Shown: piece by piece, positions 14,389 through 15,279 of the stretch
Numbering within the stretch: position 1 is the first letter of the stretch
Layout: every line of letters begins with the position of its first letter
NCBI RefSeq assembly: GCF_014653275.1
Contig: NZ_BNAL01000042.1
Span: 1 to 15,279 of the forward strand
DNA: 15,279 bases
Source: Deinococcus piscis
GTDB lineage: Bacteria > Deinococcota > Deinococci > Deinococcales > Deinococcaceae
Direction: 5' to 3'
Notes under the pieces: model-generated
What the model was told of the DNA's origin: nothing
What the model saw: the letters and a program-made list of their open reading frames with translations, nothing else
Database searches by the model: none
Program-made: the position numbers and the translations under genes

Positions 14389-14514
14389 TCACTCGGTGAA
14401 GGCGATGGAGTAGTAGGGCTTGCCGGCGACATTGACGGGCCGAACGGTCGAGTTCCACTTGGTGTTCAGATACGCCTGCTGCTCCGGAGTGGGCGCGGTT
14501 TCCGTCACCATCAT
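14389..14514 (-). CDS. Small unknown protein (41 residues), possibly a truncated gene start
   Basis: ATG ATG at 14509-14514 opens a 41-residue frame, MMVTETAPTPEQQAYLNTKW then NSTVRPVNVAGKPYYSIAFTE, ending at TGA 14389-14391. Composition is protein-like, with aromatic residues in a beta-strand-like pattern. There is no signal peptide or membrane segment. The frame stays open after the TGA into the decayed tract below, so it may be the N-terminus of a longer broken gene. An inverted repeat lies 54 bases upstream and may be its operator. No good ribosome site: GGAAA is 13 bases away. Family unknown. Confidence 0.4.
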   Translation of the reverse strand: MMVTETAPTPEQQAYLNTKWNSTVRPVNVAGKPYYSIAFTE

Positions 14515-14567
14515 TGCATTGTGTAAGTTTCCGTACCCTGCCTGCCTCGCCTACTCAAGTCACCGCC

Positions 14568-14585
14568 GTTCTGACTGGTCAGAAC
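14568..14585. promoter_or_regulatory. Inverted repeat GTTCTGAC-TG-GTCAGAAC
   Basis: Perfect 8-bp arms around two bases, between hsdS and the small gene. The tight spacer prevents an ordinary RNA hairpin loop, so a protein-binding dyad is the likelier reading. A CGCCTACTC string, shared with two other dyad-containing intergenic sites in the window, lies at 14548-14556. Confidence 0.5.
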
Positions 14586-14614
14586 AAAGCGGACGGATGC
14601 TGGGGTGGGAGCAG

Positions 14615-14631
14615 TGCAGGGTACCCCTGCA
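14615..14631 (-). terminator. Candidate hairpin terminator after hsdS
   Basis: TGCAGGG-TAC-CCCTGCA forms a 7-bp GC-rich stem 30 bases after the hsdS stop. No T tract follows on the minus strand, so it could be a factor-dependent or purely structural stop. Confidence 0.35.
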
Positions 14632-14660
14632 TGGGATTCACAGAGGGGCTGAGGCCAGCT

Positions 14661-15236
14661 TCAATCCTCGTCGCCGAACAGCGGAGTTTGCCGGGTTCCA
14701 CTGGCCCGCTCCATGCCCATAGCCTCCAGCTGCTGCATTGCGTCTTCGTAGCTGACTGCGGCGGGAATCTCTGACTTATTCGCTACCTTACGTGGCCTGC
14801 CGGGCTGCTTCTTGGGCTTGGCTTCCGCATCCGCCGCTGCTTTCCCCTGATCTTGAGCTTCAGCCGCTTTCTTATCCGCTGCCTTGCGTCCCACTCCACG
14901 CCCACGTTTCCTCGGTCCCTGTGCCGCTTGCTGCGCCCGAATGCGTTCCAGCAGCACCGCCGCCGGTTCGTCGTTCGGGTCTTGCGGCACCAGTTCGCCC
15001 CGGAAGGCCTTTTGCAGTAGCGCAGGCGTGAGCGAGTCGAAGGACTTCACCGCCGTCGCGTACTGGCGTTCCAGCGCGTCTACACGGGCGAAGAGAAGTT
15101 CCACACGGCGCACGATTTCGGCTTGCTCGGGGAGTGGGGGGCAAGGAAGTTCGTAATTCTTCAAAATCGCCTGTGAAATGTTTGGCTGCGCTCCACCCTG
15201 GCCTAGAGCAATTGGTAGTGGCTGTACCAACGTGAT
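14661..15236 (-). pseudogene. hsdS: Type I restriction-modification specificity subunit, C-terminal fragment
   Basis: The frame opens after an in-frame TAG (15237-15239); TTG at 15228-15230 gives 189 residues. GGAQPNISQAILKNYELPCP, PPLPEQAEIVRRVELLFARV and LTPALLQKAFRGELVPQDPNDEPA are the classic HsdS end of a target-recognition domain plus the conserved coiled-coil spacer that docks HsdM. The first recognition domain and most of the second are absent. After about residue 100 comes an unusual tail of about 90 residues: basic, Ala/Lys-rich, with RKRGRG (107-112) and the AT-hook-like PGRPRK (143-148), ending LFGDED. Intact HsdS is 400-600 residues. The break just before the window edge, next to an inverted repeat, suggests rearrangement, though a frameshift cannot be excluded. 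Confidence 0.85.
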
Positions 15237-15240
15237 CTAC

Positions 15241-15270
15241 TGACAGGATGCCGGAGTGCCCAGCCTGTCA
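15241..15270. repeat. Inverted repeat at the hsdS breakpoint
   Basis: TGACAGG (15241-15247), 16 bases, CCTGTCA (15264-15270). It lies one base beyond the in-frame stop that truncates hsdS. It may be part of an insertion-element end or a recombination site; the window ends too soon to decide. Confidence 0.4.
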
Positions 15271-15279
15271 AAGCACACA

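Overview
The window looks like part of a plasmid or megaplasmid of a Deinococcus-type bacterium. The evidence is the GC-rich coding sequence, a replication initiator of the kind found on Deinococcus replicons, ParA with the unusual P-loop HAGGAGKTS, and a Pnkp/Hen1 RNA-repair pair. All assignments come from reading the sequence; no database search was possible. Almost every gene is on the minus strand; only repA and the two gene remnants at the left edge are on the plus strand.

Left part (1-5216). First come remnants of metabolic genes: an unrecognised C-terminal fragment, the first 44 residues of an FAD-dependent monooxygenase, and a short-chain dehydrogenase fragment. A tight five-gene minus-strand operon follows, starting at 4870: an ABC ATPase, two paralogous small ABC-2 permeases, a NarL/DesK-type sensor kinase and a LuxR-type response regulator. 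All four junctions overlap (4, 8, 11 and 4 nt). The layout resembles self-immunity or peptide-antibiotic detoxification transporters with their own two-component system.

Middle (5217-11249). parA and parB form an overlapping pair preceded by a perfect 32-bp palindrome, the best candidate for a partition site and autoregulatory operator. Upstream lies an overlapping hen1-pnkp operon. It encodes a 2'-O-methyltransferase that marks repaired RNA 3' ends and an end-healing and sealing enzyme (kinase, phosphatase and adenylyltransferase). hen1 is preceded by a 9-bp-arm inverted repeat.

Right-centre (11250-14024). After a BKACE-family remnant comes the replication module: five 22-bp iterons, a 42-bp gap, five more iterons in the opposite orientation, a 51-bp stretch of 78% A+T containing two dyads, and repA on the plus strand. 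Downstream of repA is a second repeat family of six copies with a DnaA-box-like site inside it. repA is therefore flanked on both sides by iteron-like DNA.

Right edge (14025-15279). A decayed or very small unknown gene is followed by the C-terminal part of a type I restriction-modification specificity subunit (hsdS) with a basic, AT-hook-like tail. hsdS is cut off just before the window end by an in-frame stop next to an inverted repeat.

Taken together this is a plasmid backbone (replication and partition) carrying an RNA-repair cassette, a peptide-response ABC/two-component module and a restriction-modification remnant, with broken chromosomal-type metabolic genes between them, as expected of a rearranging accessory replicon.
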